The notes under the pieces: model-generated
Seen by the model: only the letters and a program-made list of their open reading frames with translations
What the model was told of the DNA's origin: nothing
Databases searched by the model: none
DNA from: Begonia masoniana
Taxonomy: Eukaryota > Streptophyta > Magnoliopsida > Cucurbitales > Begoniaceae
Length of the DNA stretch: 64,000 bases
NCBI GenBank assembly: GCA_022432975.1
Contig: CM039511.1
Span: 47,440,902-47,504,901 of the forward strand
Direction of reading: 5' to 3'
Shown here: piece by piece, positions 33,965 to 45,563 of the stretch
How the letters are laid out: the number at the start of each line of letters is the position of its first letter
Position numbering within the stretch: the stretch's first letter is position 1
Program-made: the position numbers and the translations under genes

Positions 33965-36900
33965 TTCATTTGCTTCATACGATCAAACTCTTTTGGAACA
34001 AATCCATGAAGTGATGTTTCTACGCTTCATTAAGCGCTATTAATAGTCTAGTTACGTCCATGACGCTGTTGGGTCCTCAAACAAGTCGTTCTCATCAATT
34101 CACGTTAAAACTTTGAATGTGAAATGGAAATTATGTTCTAACCACAAGGTCATGTAACCACTCAAACCTAATTTGCTGATGCCGTTCAACTCTTGGAACA
34201 AACGATTGAAGTGAAGTTTCTAAGTTCTCAAGCGCATACTAAGTCTTAGTTACGGTCATGAACTGGTTGTTGGGGCCTCAATACACGTCGTTATCACGCT
34301 TAAGTTAAAACTGTTTGAATGTGAAATGTAAAGTAGGTTCTAACAACAAATCATGTTAACAATGAACCTCACTTTTGGACAAATCGATGAAGTGAAGTGT
34401 TCTAATGCTTCATCAAGCGCATTAATAAGTCTTAGTTACTCGCCTGAAGGTTGTGGGTCCTCAATACACGTCGTTTCATAATTCAAGTTAAAAACATTTG
34501 AATGTGAAATGGATTTAACTAGGATTCTAACAATCATGTAACAATCAACCTCATTGTTGATACGTCAAAACTCTTTTGGAACAAATCGATTGAAGTGCCG
34601 TTTCTAATGCTTCATAAAGGCGCATTACATAAGTCGTAGTTACGCGTCATATAAAGGTTGTTGGGTCCTAATACACGTCGGTCAAATCACTTCAGTTAAA
34701 ACCATGAATTGGTGAAATGGAGAACTTAAGTCTAACCACAAGGCCATGTAACAGTCAACCTTATTTGCTGATACGTTCAACTCTTTGGAAACAAATCGAC
34801 TGAAGTGAAGTTTCTAATGCTTCATCAAGCGCATTACTAAGTCTTAGTTACGCGTCCATGAAGGTTGTTGGGTCCTCAATACACGTCGTTCTCAGCACTT
34901 CAAGTTAAAACCTTGAATGTGAAATGGATAACTTAGGCTCTAACCACAAATCATGAAACACTCAACCTCATTTGCTTGAAACGTTCAACACTTTTGGAAC
35001 AATCGATGAAGTGAAGTTTCTAATGCTTCATCAAGCGCATTACTAAGTTTAGTTAGTGTCCATAAAAAGTTGTTGGGTCCTCAATACATGTCGTTATCAT
35101 CACTTCAAGTTAAAACTTTGATGTGAAATGGATAACTTAGGTTCTAAAAAAAACAAAAAAAAAAAAAACCAAAAAAACAAGTCATGTAACACTCAGTCTA
35201 CTTTGCTTGATACGATCAACTCTTTTGGAACAAATTGTTTATAGTGAAGTTTCTTATGCTTCATCAAGCGTATTAATAAGTCTTAATTATGCGTCCATGA
35301 AGGTTGTTTGGTCCTCAATACACGTCGTTATCATCACTTCAAGTTAAAACTTTGACTGTGAAATGGATAACTTAGGTTCTAACCACAAGTCATGTAACAC
35401 TCAGCCTCCTTTGCTTCATACAATCAACTCTTTTGGAACAAATCGTTTGAATTGAAGTTTCTTATGCTTCATCAAGCGTATTAATAAGTCTTAATTATGC
35501 ATCCATGAAGGTTGTTCGGTACTCAATACACGTCGTTCTCATTGTTTCAAGTTAAAACCTGAATGTGAAATGGATAACTTAGGTTCTAACCACAAGTCAT
35601 GTAACACTCAACCTCATTTGCTTGAGACGTTCAACTCTTTTGGAACAAATCGATTAAAGTGAAGTTTCTAATGCTTCTTCAAGCATATTACTAAGTCTTA
35701 ATTACGCATCCATGAAGGTTGTTTGGTCCTCAATACACGTCGTTATCATCACTTCAAGTTAAAACTTTGACTGTGAAATGGATAACTTAGGTTCTAACCA
35801 CAAGTCATGTAACACTCAACCTCATTTGCTTGATATGTTCAACTCTTTTGTAACAAATCGACTGAAGTGAAGTTTCTAATGCTTCATCAAGCGCATTACT
35901 AAGTCTTAGTTTCGCATCCATGAAAGTTGTTGGGTCCTCAATACATGCCGTTCTCATCACTTCAAGTTAAAACCTGAATGTGAAATGGATAACTTAGGTT
36001 TAACCACAAGTCATGTAACACTCAACCTCATTTGCTTCATACGATCAACTCTTTTGGAACAAATCAATTGAAGTAAGGTTTCTAATACTTCATTAAACGC
36101 ATTACTAAGTCTTAATTACGCATCCATGAAGGTTGTTGGGTCCTCAATACACGTCGTTCTCATCACTTCAAGTTAAAACCTTGAATGTGAAATGGATAAC
36201 TTAGGTTCTAACCACAAGTCATGTAACACTCAACCTCATTTGCTTGATACGATCAACTCTTTTGAAACAAATCGATTGAAGTGAAGTTTCTAATGCTTCA
36301 TCAAACGCATTACTATGTCTTAGTTACGCGTCCATGAAGGTTGATGGGTCCTCAATACACGTCGTTCTCATCACTTCAAGTTAAAACCTGAATGTGAAAT
36401 GGATAACTTTGGTTCTAACCACAAGTCATGTAACACTCAATTCATTTGCTTGATACGATCAACTCTTTTGGAACAAATCGATTGAAGTGAAGTTTCTAAT
36501 GCTTCATCAAGCGCATTACTAAGTCTTAGTTACGCGTCCATGAAGGTTGTGGGTCCTCAATACACGTCGTTCTCATCACTTCAAGTTAAAACTTGAATGT
36601 GAAATGGATAACTTAGGTTCTAACCACAAGTCATGTAACACTCAACCTCATTTGCTTGATACGTTCAACTTTTTGGAACAAATCGATCAAAGTTATGTTT
36701 CTAATGCTTCATCAAGCGCATTACTAAGTCATAGTTACGCGTCCATGAAGGTTGTTGGGTCCTTAATACACGTCGTTCTCATCACTTCAAGTTAAAACCT
36801 TGAATATGAAATGGATAACTTAGGTTCTAACCACAAGACATGTAACACTCAACTCATTTGCTTGATACGTTCAACTCTTTTGAACAAATCGATTGAAGTG

Positions 36901-39900
36901 AAGTTTCTAATGCTTCATCAAGCGCATTACTAAGTCTTAGTTACGCGCCATGAAGGTTGTGGTCTCAATACACGTGTTCTAATCACTTCAAGTAAAACCT
37001 TGAATGTGAAATGGATAACTTAGGTTCTAACCACAAGTCATGTAACACTCAACCTCATTTGCTGATACGTTCAACTCTTTTGGAACAAATCGATTGAAGT
37101 GAAGTTCTAATGCTTCATCAAGCGCATTACTAAGTCTTAGTTACGCGTCCTTGAATGTTGTTTGGTCCTCAATACACGTCGTTCTCATGACTTCAAGTTA
37201 AAACCTTGAATGTGAAATGGATAACTTCATTTCTAACCACAAGTCATGTAACACTCAACCTCATTTGCTTGATACGTTCAACTCTTTTGGAACAAATGGA
37301 TTGAAGTGAAGTTTCTAATGCTTCATCAAGCGCATTACTAAGTCTTAGTTACGCGTCCATGAAGGTTTTTGGGTCCTCAATACACGTCGTTCTCATCACT
37401 CAAGTTAAAAAAATCTTGAATGTGAAATGATAACTTAGGTTCTAACCACAAGTCATGTAACACTCAACCTCATTTGCTGATACGTTCAACTCTTTTGGAA
37501 CAAATCGATTGAAGTGAAGTTCTAATGCTTCATCAAGCGCATTACTATGTCTTAGTTACGCGTCCATGAAGGTTGTTGGGTCATCAATACACGTCGTTCT
37601 AATCACTTCAAGTTAAAACCTGAATGTGAAATGGATAACTTAGGTTCTAACCACAAGTAATGTAACACACAACCTCATTTGCTTGATACGATCAACTCTT
37701 TAGAACATAGCGATTTGAAGTGAAGTTTCTAATGCTTCATCAAGCGATTTACTAAGTCTTAGTTACGCGCCATGAAGGTTGTTGGGTCCTCAATTACAAG
37801 TCCAGTTTCTTCCCTCAAGTTTAAAACCTTGAATGTGAAATGGATAACTTAGGTTCTAACCACAAGTAATGTAACACACAACCTCATTTGCTTGATACGT
37901 TCAACTCTTTTGGAACAAATCGATTGAAGTGAAGTTTCTAATGCTTCATCAAGCGATTTACTAAGTCTTAGTTACTCGTCCATGAAGGTTGTTGGGTCCT
38001 CAATACACGTCGTTCTAATCACTTCAAGTTAAAACCTTGAATGCGAAATGGATAACTTAGGTTCTAACCACAAGTCATGTAACACTCAACCTCATTGCTT
38101 GATACGTTCAACTCTTTTGGAACAAATCGATTGAAGTGAAGTTTCTAATGCTTCATCAAGCGATTTACTAAGTCTTAGTTACGCGCCATGAAGGTTGTTG
38201 GGTCCTCAATTACAAGTCCAGTTTCTTCCCTCAAGTTTAAAACCTTGAATGTGAAATGGATAACTTAGGTTCTAACCACAAGTAATGTAACACACAACCT
38301 CATTTGCTTGATACGTTCAACTCTTTTGGAACAAATCGATTGAAGTGAAGTTTCTAATGCTTCATCAAGCGATTTACTAAGTCTTAGTTACGCGTCCATG
38401 AAGGTTGTTGGGTCCTCAATACACGTCGTTCTCATCACTTCAAGTTAAAACCTTGAATGCGAAATGGATAACTTAGGTTCTAACCACAAGTCATGTAACA
38501 CTCAACCTCATTGCTTGATACGTTCAACTCTTTTGGAACAAATCGATTGAAGTGAAGTTTCTAATGCTTCATCAAGCGATTTACTAAGTCTTAATTACGC
38601 GTCCATGAAGGTTGTTGGGTCCTCAATACACGTCGTTCTGATCACTTCAAGTTAAAACCTTGAATGTGAAATTGATAACTTAGGTTCTAACCCAAGTCAT
38701 GGTGGCCACTCAACCTCATTTGCTTCATACGATCAACTCTTTTGGAACAAATCGATGAAGTGAAGTTCATGCTTTATCAAGCGCATTACTAAGTCTTAAT
38801 TACGCGTCCATGAAGGTTGTTGGGTCCTCAATACACGTCGTTCTCATCACTTCAAGCTAAAACCTTGAATGTGAAATGGATAACTTAGGTTCTAACCACA
38901 AGTCATGTAACACTCAACCTCATTTGCTTGATACGTTCAACTCTTTTGGAACAAATCGATTTAAGTGTAGTTTCTAATGCTTCATCAATCGCATTACTAA
39001 GTCTTAGTTACTCATCCATGGAGGTTGTTGGGTCCTCAATACACGTCGTTCTAATCACTTCAAGTTAAAAACTTGAATGTGAAATGGATAACTTAGGTTC
39101 TAACCACAAGTCATGTAACACTCAACCTCATTTGCTTGATACGATCAACTCTTTTGGAACAAATCGATTGAAGTGAAGTTTCTTATGCTTCATCAAGCGC
39201 ATTACTAAGTCTTAATTACGCGTCCATGAAGGTTGTTGGGTCCTCAATACACGTCGTTCTCATCACTTCAAGTTAAAACCTTGAATGCGAAATGGATAAC
39301 TTAGGTTCTAATCACAAGTCATGTAACACTCAACCTCATTTGCTTGATACGTTCAACTCTTTTGGAACAAATCGATTGAAGTGAAGTTTCTAATGCTTCA
39401 TCAAGCGCATTACTAAGTCTTAATTACGCGTCCATGAAGGTTGTTGGGTCCTCAATACACGTCGTTCTCATCACTTCAAGTTAAAACCTTGAATGTGAAA
39501 TGGATAACTTTGGTTCTAACCACAAGTCATGTAACACTCAACCTCATTTGCTTGATACGATCAACTCTTTTGGAACAAATCGATTGAAGTGAAGTTTCTT
39601 ATGCTTCATCAAGCGCATTACTAAGTCTTAATTACGCGTCCATGAAGGTTGTTGGGTCCTCAATACACGTCGTTCTCATCACTTCAAGTTAAAACCTTGA
39701 ATGTGAAATTGATAACTTAGGTTCTAACCAACAAGTCTGTAAACACTCAACCTCATTTGCTTGATACGTTCAACTCTTTTGGAACAAACCGATTGAAGTG
39801 AAGTTTCTAATGCTCCATCAATCGAAGTCAAAGTCTTAGTTCTCGTCCAGAAGGTTGTTGGGGTCCGCAATACACGTCGTTCTCCACACTTCAGTTAAAC

Positions 39901-42900
39901 TTGAATCGAAATGATCCCTGGTTCTAACCACAAGTTCCATGTCACACTCAACTCATTTGCTTGATACGATCAACTCTTTTGGAACAAATCGATTGAAGTG
40001 AAGTTCTTATGCTTCATCAGCATATTACTAAGTCTAATTATGACGCGTCCATGAAGGTTGTTGGGTCCGCTCAATACACGTCGTTCGGATCACTTCAAGT
40101 TAACCTTGATGTGAAAGGTATAACTTAGGTTCTACCACAAAGTCATGTGACACTCAACCTCATTCTTCTAACGATAACTCTTTTGGAACAAATCGATTGA
40201 AGTGAAGTTCCATGCTTATCAAGCCTCATTCATAGTATTGTTACGCATCCATTGAAGGATTTGTGGGTCCTCATAAAGTCGTTCTCATACTTCAGCCAAC
40301 CTTGACTGTGAAATGGATAACTTAGGTTCTAACCACCAGTCATGTAACCACTCGACCTCAATTTGCTTGATACGTTCCCTCTTTTGGAACAAATCGATTT
40401 AAGTGGTAGTTTCTAATGCTTCATCATCGCATTACTAATCTTAGTGTACTCACCTGGAGTTTGTTGGGTCCTCATACACTCGTTCTATCACTTCAAGTTA
40501 AAACCTTGATGTGATATGGATCACTAGGTTCACTCACAGTCCTGTAACACTCAACCTCATTTTCTTGATACGTGCAACTCTTTTGGAACAAATCATCGAA
40601 GTTCAGTTGTCTAATGCTTCATCAAGCTCATTAACTAAGTCATAGTTACGCGTCCATAAAGGTTGTGGGTCCTCAATACACGTCGTGTCTAGTCACTTCA
40701 AGTAAATCTTGAATGTGAAATTGATAACTTAGTTCACACCAAGAGTCATGTAACACTCACCTCATTGCTTGATCGTTCACCTAATTTTGGAACAAATCGA
40801 TTGAAGTGAAGTGTCTAATGTTCCATCAAGCGCATTACTAGGTCTTAGTTTTACGCGTCATGAGGTTGTTGGGTCCTCAATACACGTCGTTCTAATCACT
40901 TCAATTAAAACTGAATTGGAATGGATAACTTAGGTTCTAACCACAGTAATGTACCACACCTCCTTTTGCTTGATACGATCAACTCTTTTATAACAGAAGC
41001 GATTGAAGTGACTTTCTTTGCTTCAATCAACCGCATTACTAAATTCTTAATTACCGCTTCGCATGACGGTGTTGGGTCCTCATACAGTCGTTCTCCTTCA
41101 CTCAGTTTAAAAACCTTGATGCGAAATGATAACTTAGTTCCATCAGAAGTCGTTAACTACACCTCATTTGCTTGATACTTTAAACTCTTTGAACAAACCG
41201 ATTGAAGTGAAGTTTCTAATGCTTCACTAAAGGTGCTTACTAGTCTTAGTTACTCGTCCATGAAGGTTGTTGGGTCCTCAATACACCGTCGTTCTCATCA
41301 CTTCAGTTAAAACCTTGATGTGACATGGATTAACTTTGGTTCTAACCACAAGTCATGTATCACTCAACCTCATTTGCTTGATACGATCAACTTCTTTGGA
41401 ACAAATCGATTGAAGTGAAGTTTCTTATGCTTTCATCAGCATATTACTAAGTCTTAATACGCTTCCGATGAGGTTGGTTGGGTCCTCATCATACCGTCCT
41501 TCTCATACTTAAAGTTTAAAACCTTGAATGTGAAATTGATCACTTAGGTTCTAACAACAGGTCATGTAACACTCACCTCATTTGCGTGATACGTTCACTC
41601 TGGTTGTACCAAATCGATGAAGTGAAGTTTCTAATTCTTCACAAGCGCATTACTAAGTCTTAGTTTCGCGTCCATGAAGGTTGTTGGGTCCTCCCTACAC
41701 TCGTTCTGATCACTTCAATTAAACCTTAATGTGAAATGGATAACTTATTTCTAACCCGTCATGTACACTCACCTCTTTTGCTTCATACGTCAACTCTTTT
41801 GGAACAAATCAATTGAAATTAAGTTTCTTATGCTTTATCGCGATTAGATAGTATTGTTCTCATCCAAGAAGGATGTTGGGTCCTCAATCAAGCGTTCTCC
41901 ACATCACTTCAAGTTAAAACCTTGAATGCGAAATAGATAACATAGGTTTCTACCCACAAGTCCATGTAACCTCAACCTCATTTGCTTCATCCTTTCAACT
42001 CTTTTGTAACAAATCGTTGATGAAGTTTTAATGCTTTCATCAAGCGCATTACTAGCTAATTTTTCGCGTCCATGAGTTGTTGGGTCCTCAATACACGTCT
42101 TTTCTGATCACTTCAAGTTAAAACTCTTGAATGGGAATTGTATAACTTTAGGTTCTCAACCCCAAGTCATGTACCGCACCTCATTTGCTTCATACTCAAC
42201 TCTGTTGGAACAAATCATTGAAGTGAAGTTTCTTATGCTTTGATCAGCGCTTACTAAGTCATCGTTACGCGCCTTGAAGTTGTTTGGGTCCTCACTACAC
42301 GTCGTTCTCTCACTTCAGTTAACATCTGTGATGTGAAATGGATACTTAGGTTCAAACCACAAGGCCTGTACCCCTCAACCTCATTTGCTTGTACTTCAAC
42401 TATTTTGGAACAATCATTGAAGGGAGTTTTCTAATTTTTCATCAAGCCATTACTATGTCTTAGTTAACAGCGTCATGAGGTTTGTTGGATCCCATACACA
42501 TCGTTCTATCAATTCAAGTTTAAAACATTATTGTGAAATGGATACTAGGTTCGAACCACAGTCCTGTTACACTCACCTCATTTTCTTCATACGATCAACC
42601 CCTCCCCCCTTTTTTTTTTGTGTTTTTGTACAATCATTGAAGTGAAGTTTCTTAGGCTTCATCAAGCGCATTATACGTATAAGTTCCGCCTCCGAAGGGC
42701 TTGGTCCTCATATTACAGTCGTTCTCATCATCTTCAAGTTTAAACCTGAATGTGAAATGGATAACTTAGGTTCTACCACAATCTGCACACTCACCTCATT
42801 TGCTTGATATGTTTCCAAGCTCTTTGGAACAAATCGATTGAAGTGAAGTTCTTATTGCTTCAATCAAGCATATTACAAAGTCTTAGTTTCGCGTCCATTA

Positions 42901-43167
42901 AGGTTGTTGTTCCTCAATACACTTCGTTCTCATCACTTCAGTTTAAAACCTTGATGGAAAGGATAACTTAGGTCTAACCACATTCTGTAACTCCTCACCT
43001 CTATTGCTTCATACCATCACCTCTTTTGGAACAAATATATTGAAGTGAAGTTTCGTGTGCTTCATCAGGCGCCGGTAACTAATTATATTACGCATCCATG
43101 ATGATGTTGTTCTCAATACAATCTTTCCTCATCACTCAATTAAAAAAACCTTGAATGTGAAATACTC
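33965..43167 (-). repeat. 208-bp satellite array in inverted orientation (about 44 monomers)
   Basis: The same monomer as 4781-33034, but complementary: it reads GGTTCTAACCACAAGTCATG and AACGTGTATT-complement motifs. The centre (about 35200-39700) is well preserved; both ends, 33965-34900 and especially 39830-43167, are full of single-base indels. A marker (CAATTACAAGTCCAGTTTC) recurs at 37791 and 38207, 416 bp apart, so a dimeric higher-order repeat is present. A poly-A/C interruption lies at about 35145-35180. Confidence 0.93.
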
Positions 43168-43267
43168 NNNNNNNNNNNNNNNNNNNNNNNNNNNNNNNNN
43201 NNNNNNNNNNNNNNNNNNNNNNNNNNNNNNNNNNNNNNNNNNNNNNNNNNNNNNNNNNNNNNNNNNN
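43168..43267. other. Assembly gap, 100 N
   Basis: A second 100-N placeholder. The satellite stops at its left edge and LTR fragments start at its right edge, so the true end of the array is not seen. Confidence 0.99.
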
Positions 43268-43533
43268 AAAAAAAAAAAATCATAGGGTTCTAACGAAACT
43301 TCCCGTTTGTAAACGGACATAATGTACTATTTTTACGCATTAAAACGCTATAGGGCTAAAACGGAATTTGGCGTTACGCTATCAATTTGGATTTTCTAAA
43401 AATTTACTTATTTCCTAAAAACCCCCTTAAATTACTAGGATCCTAATAAAACATTTTGCTCACAAAAACGGGCATATATTTCTTATTTACGAAAATACCC
43501 TTGGAGCGGAACCCGAAAAACTCGGGTATTACA
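43268..43533 (-). mobile_element. U3 end of a gypsy LTR, inverted, truncated by the gap
   Basis: Ends CTCGGGTATTACA on the plus strand, the complement of a TGTAATACCCGAG LTR start. Its minus-strand sequence has the same run of short motifs as the LTR at 21396 (CCGTTTAC, AAAAATAG, AAACGGG), so it belongs to a related family. It lies inside the older LTR fragment that follows. Confidence 0.65.
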
Positions 43534-43802
43534 GCTGGGGAGGAGAAGAAAGAGGGGTTGTGTTATTTTAATGGATTTTGACATGCAAAATTACTATTTC
43601 ACCTTTAAGCTTAATAACCTTTTATTTCATTATCTAATCATCGATTCGGTTACTCCAAATATCCTTATTTCACCAGTAATTCTGATTTACTTCTGAGGCT
43701 CTAATAAAACTCTCTGTTCGTAAAACCAGCTAAATTCCTTATATTTACGCAATTGCCATCATATAGAGGAATTTCTAAAATCCTGTAAAGTCGGGTGTTA
43801 CA
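43534..43802 (-). mobile_element. Second inverted gypsy LTR start, interrupted by the first
   Basis: Ends GTCGGGTGTTACA on the plus strand, the complement of TGTAACACCCGAC. The piece at 43268-43533 interrupts it, giving LTR-in-LTR nesting. The rest would lie beyond the gap. 43803-43952 holds nothing I recognise. Confidence 0.6.
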
Positions 43803-43952
43803 AATATACATTTTTTTATTCCGATAACACAGTTTACAATAATAAAATTGTATCTGTAATCAAAACAATCAGGCCAATCCAGGTAGTCCAGGAAGCCGAT
43901 CACACCTTTGAAAATTTAGAATTTTTGTCTTTGCATTGCAACACCATGACTT

Positions 43953-44277
43953 TGTTGAAACTATAAACTTAATTCAATTAATATGTTTTTTGTTAGAGTT
44001 TATGTATTTGTGTAGAGTCATCTAGAAGTTTCTTATTCATGTGTATGTAGGTACATTAGTACATGTACTTACTAGATTCATTATGTACTAGTACGTGTAT
44101 GTGATTAATTAGGTGGTTCATGTACGATGTTATACATGTACCACAGAGTCTTATAAATAGGATATAAGTTTAGGCATTTTATATCAAGCAATAGCCAAAA
44201 GCATTTCAACAAAAAAGTTTCTCTCAAGTTCTTTCCTCTTCACTTTTTTCTCCTTCTCCCTTTTCCACATTCCAACA
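43953..44277 (+). mobile_element. Ty1/copia LTR (325 bp) with adjacent primer site
   Basis: Starts TGTTGAAACTATAAAC and ends TTCCAACA (TGTTG/CAACA ends). It has a TATA-like CTTATAAATAG at about 44151. TGGTATCAGATC at 44281-44292 is an initiator-Met primer site with one change, so this is a 5' LTR with the start of its internal region. It matches the inverted LTR at 51368-51729, apart from about 29 bp missing near 43990. No copia coding sequence follows; the 5S array begins 350 bp downstream. Confidence 0.85.
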
Positions 44278-44628
44278 AATTGGTATCAGATCTCAATTTT
44301 TGATCTTGGTATAACCGTCCATTCTACCGTTCCATTTCACTTCCACTCAACTCACAACGATAATTACGATAATTGATGTATTTAATGAAGTTTTGCTCGG
44401 CTATCAAGACATATGTAGATTTTGATAAGGCTAGAATAGTCTCGGATGATTCCTGTCAAGACTCTTACCCAACTTGAAACGATTTGGGTCCCGCTACTTG
44501 CACTCTCTTGATCCAAGTGACAACCAAAAAATAAAACACAATTAACAAACTGATGGCAGCGGAATAAGCAACATAAACAGAGGAAGCTAGGCAAAAAATA
44601 AGAAACTTGAACAGCAAAGATTGCTCTC
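44278..44628. other. Copia leader and unassigned sequence left of the 5S array
   Basis: Primer site and leader to about 44380, then AT-rich sequence without a coding frame up to the CTCTC duplication at 44624-44628. It is the left flank of the 5S-array insertion; the right flank resumes at 49559. I do not recognise the host sequence. Confidence 0.5.
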
Positions 44629-45083
44629 TGTAACGACCAGCCGCGCGTAACGTTTTGGCACGTCACCCGTTCTAGATCTCCCCATACGCGGGATCAAGTC
44701 TTGCAGGTCCCACGAGGGGTAGCTGTCCGTGTTCCCTCAGGGTGTCCAGGGGTAATCACGCTCTTCCCTCCCCGCAGAGGGTATTTTGCCTTCCCCCCCA
44801 CTCGAACCCAGTACCTCCGGGACTAGTACCTGGGCTACAAGTGAGAGTACCCACTTGGAGCTAGTACACAGAGGAACTTCCCAGTCTGTCACCAACCTGG
44901 TACTACTCTCGCCGAAGTACGCTTAACTTCGGAGTTCTGATGGCATCCGTGCCGGATCGCTACTAGCTCCAGTGGTACTCCTCACTTGTAGCCCAGGTCT
45001 CAAGTCCCTGAGGTAATTGGTTCGAGTGGGGAAGGCAAAAACCCTCTGCCGGGGAGGGGTATCGTGAGTACCCGTGGACTGCC
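44629..45083 (-). mobile_element. 5S-core palindromic element, copy A (right arm truncated)
   Basis: Left arm 44629-44866, core 44867-44960 with 5S on the minus strand, inner part of the right arm 44961-45083. It is the most diverged copy, with several indels (for example GGCATCCGTGCC in the core), and is joined to B through TTATTTG. Confidence 0.75.
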
Positions 45084-45088
45084 TTATT

Positions 45089-45560
45089 TGTAACGACCGC
45101 CTAGCTGTACGTTTGCGCACTCACCCCCCGTGTCTAGATCCTCACCCTACGCTTGGTTCCCGTCGTGCAGGTCCCACTGATTGCTATCTGCCACGTGTGT
45201 CCCCTCAGGGATGTCCAAACCTGTACTCACGATTCCCTCCCCCTGCAGAGGGTTTTTGCCTTCCCCTCCACTCGCAACCAGTACCTCATGTACAGAGACC
45301 TGGGCTACAAGTGAGGAGTACCACTTGAGCTAGTACACAGGAGGACTTCCCAGTCGGTCACCCAACCTGGTACTACTCTCGCCGAAGTACGCTTAACTTC
45401 GGAGTTCTGATGGAATCCGGTGCCGTATCGCTACTAGCTCAAGTGGTACTCCTCACTTGTAGCCCAGGTACTAGTCCCTGAGGTACTGGGTTCGAGTGGG
45501 GGGGAAGGCAAAAACCCTCTGCAGGGAGAGGGAAGATCGTGAGTACACGTGGACGGCCTT
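45089..45560 (-). mobile_element. 5S-core palindromic element, copy B (right arm truncated)
   Basis: Left arm 45089-45335, a 96-bp core 45336-45431 (5S on the minus strand) and about 128 bp of right arm ending ACACGTGGACGGCC before a T-run. It breaks at the same place as A, so A-B-C looks like a tandem repeat of about 460-475 bp. Confidence 0.78.
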
Positions 45561-45563
45561 TTT

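Noticed and set aside
43132..43320. 62-aa frame spanning the N gap
   Set aside because: Most of it is undetermined sequence.
44923..45328. Frames of 65-84 aa across the 5S-core array (also 48710-49173)
   Set aside because: They lie in the inverted arms and appear on both strands; no conserved protein.
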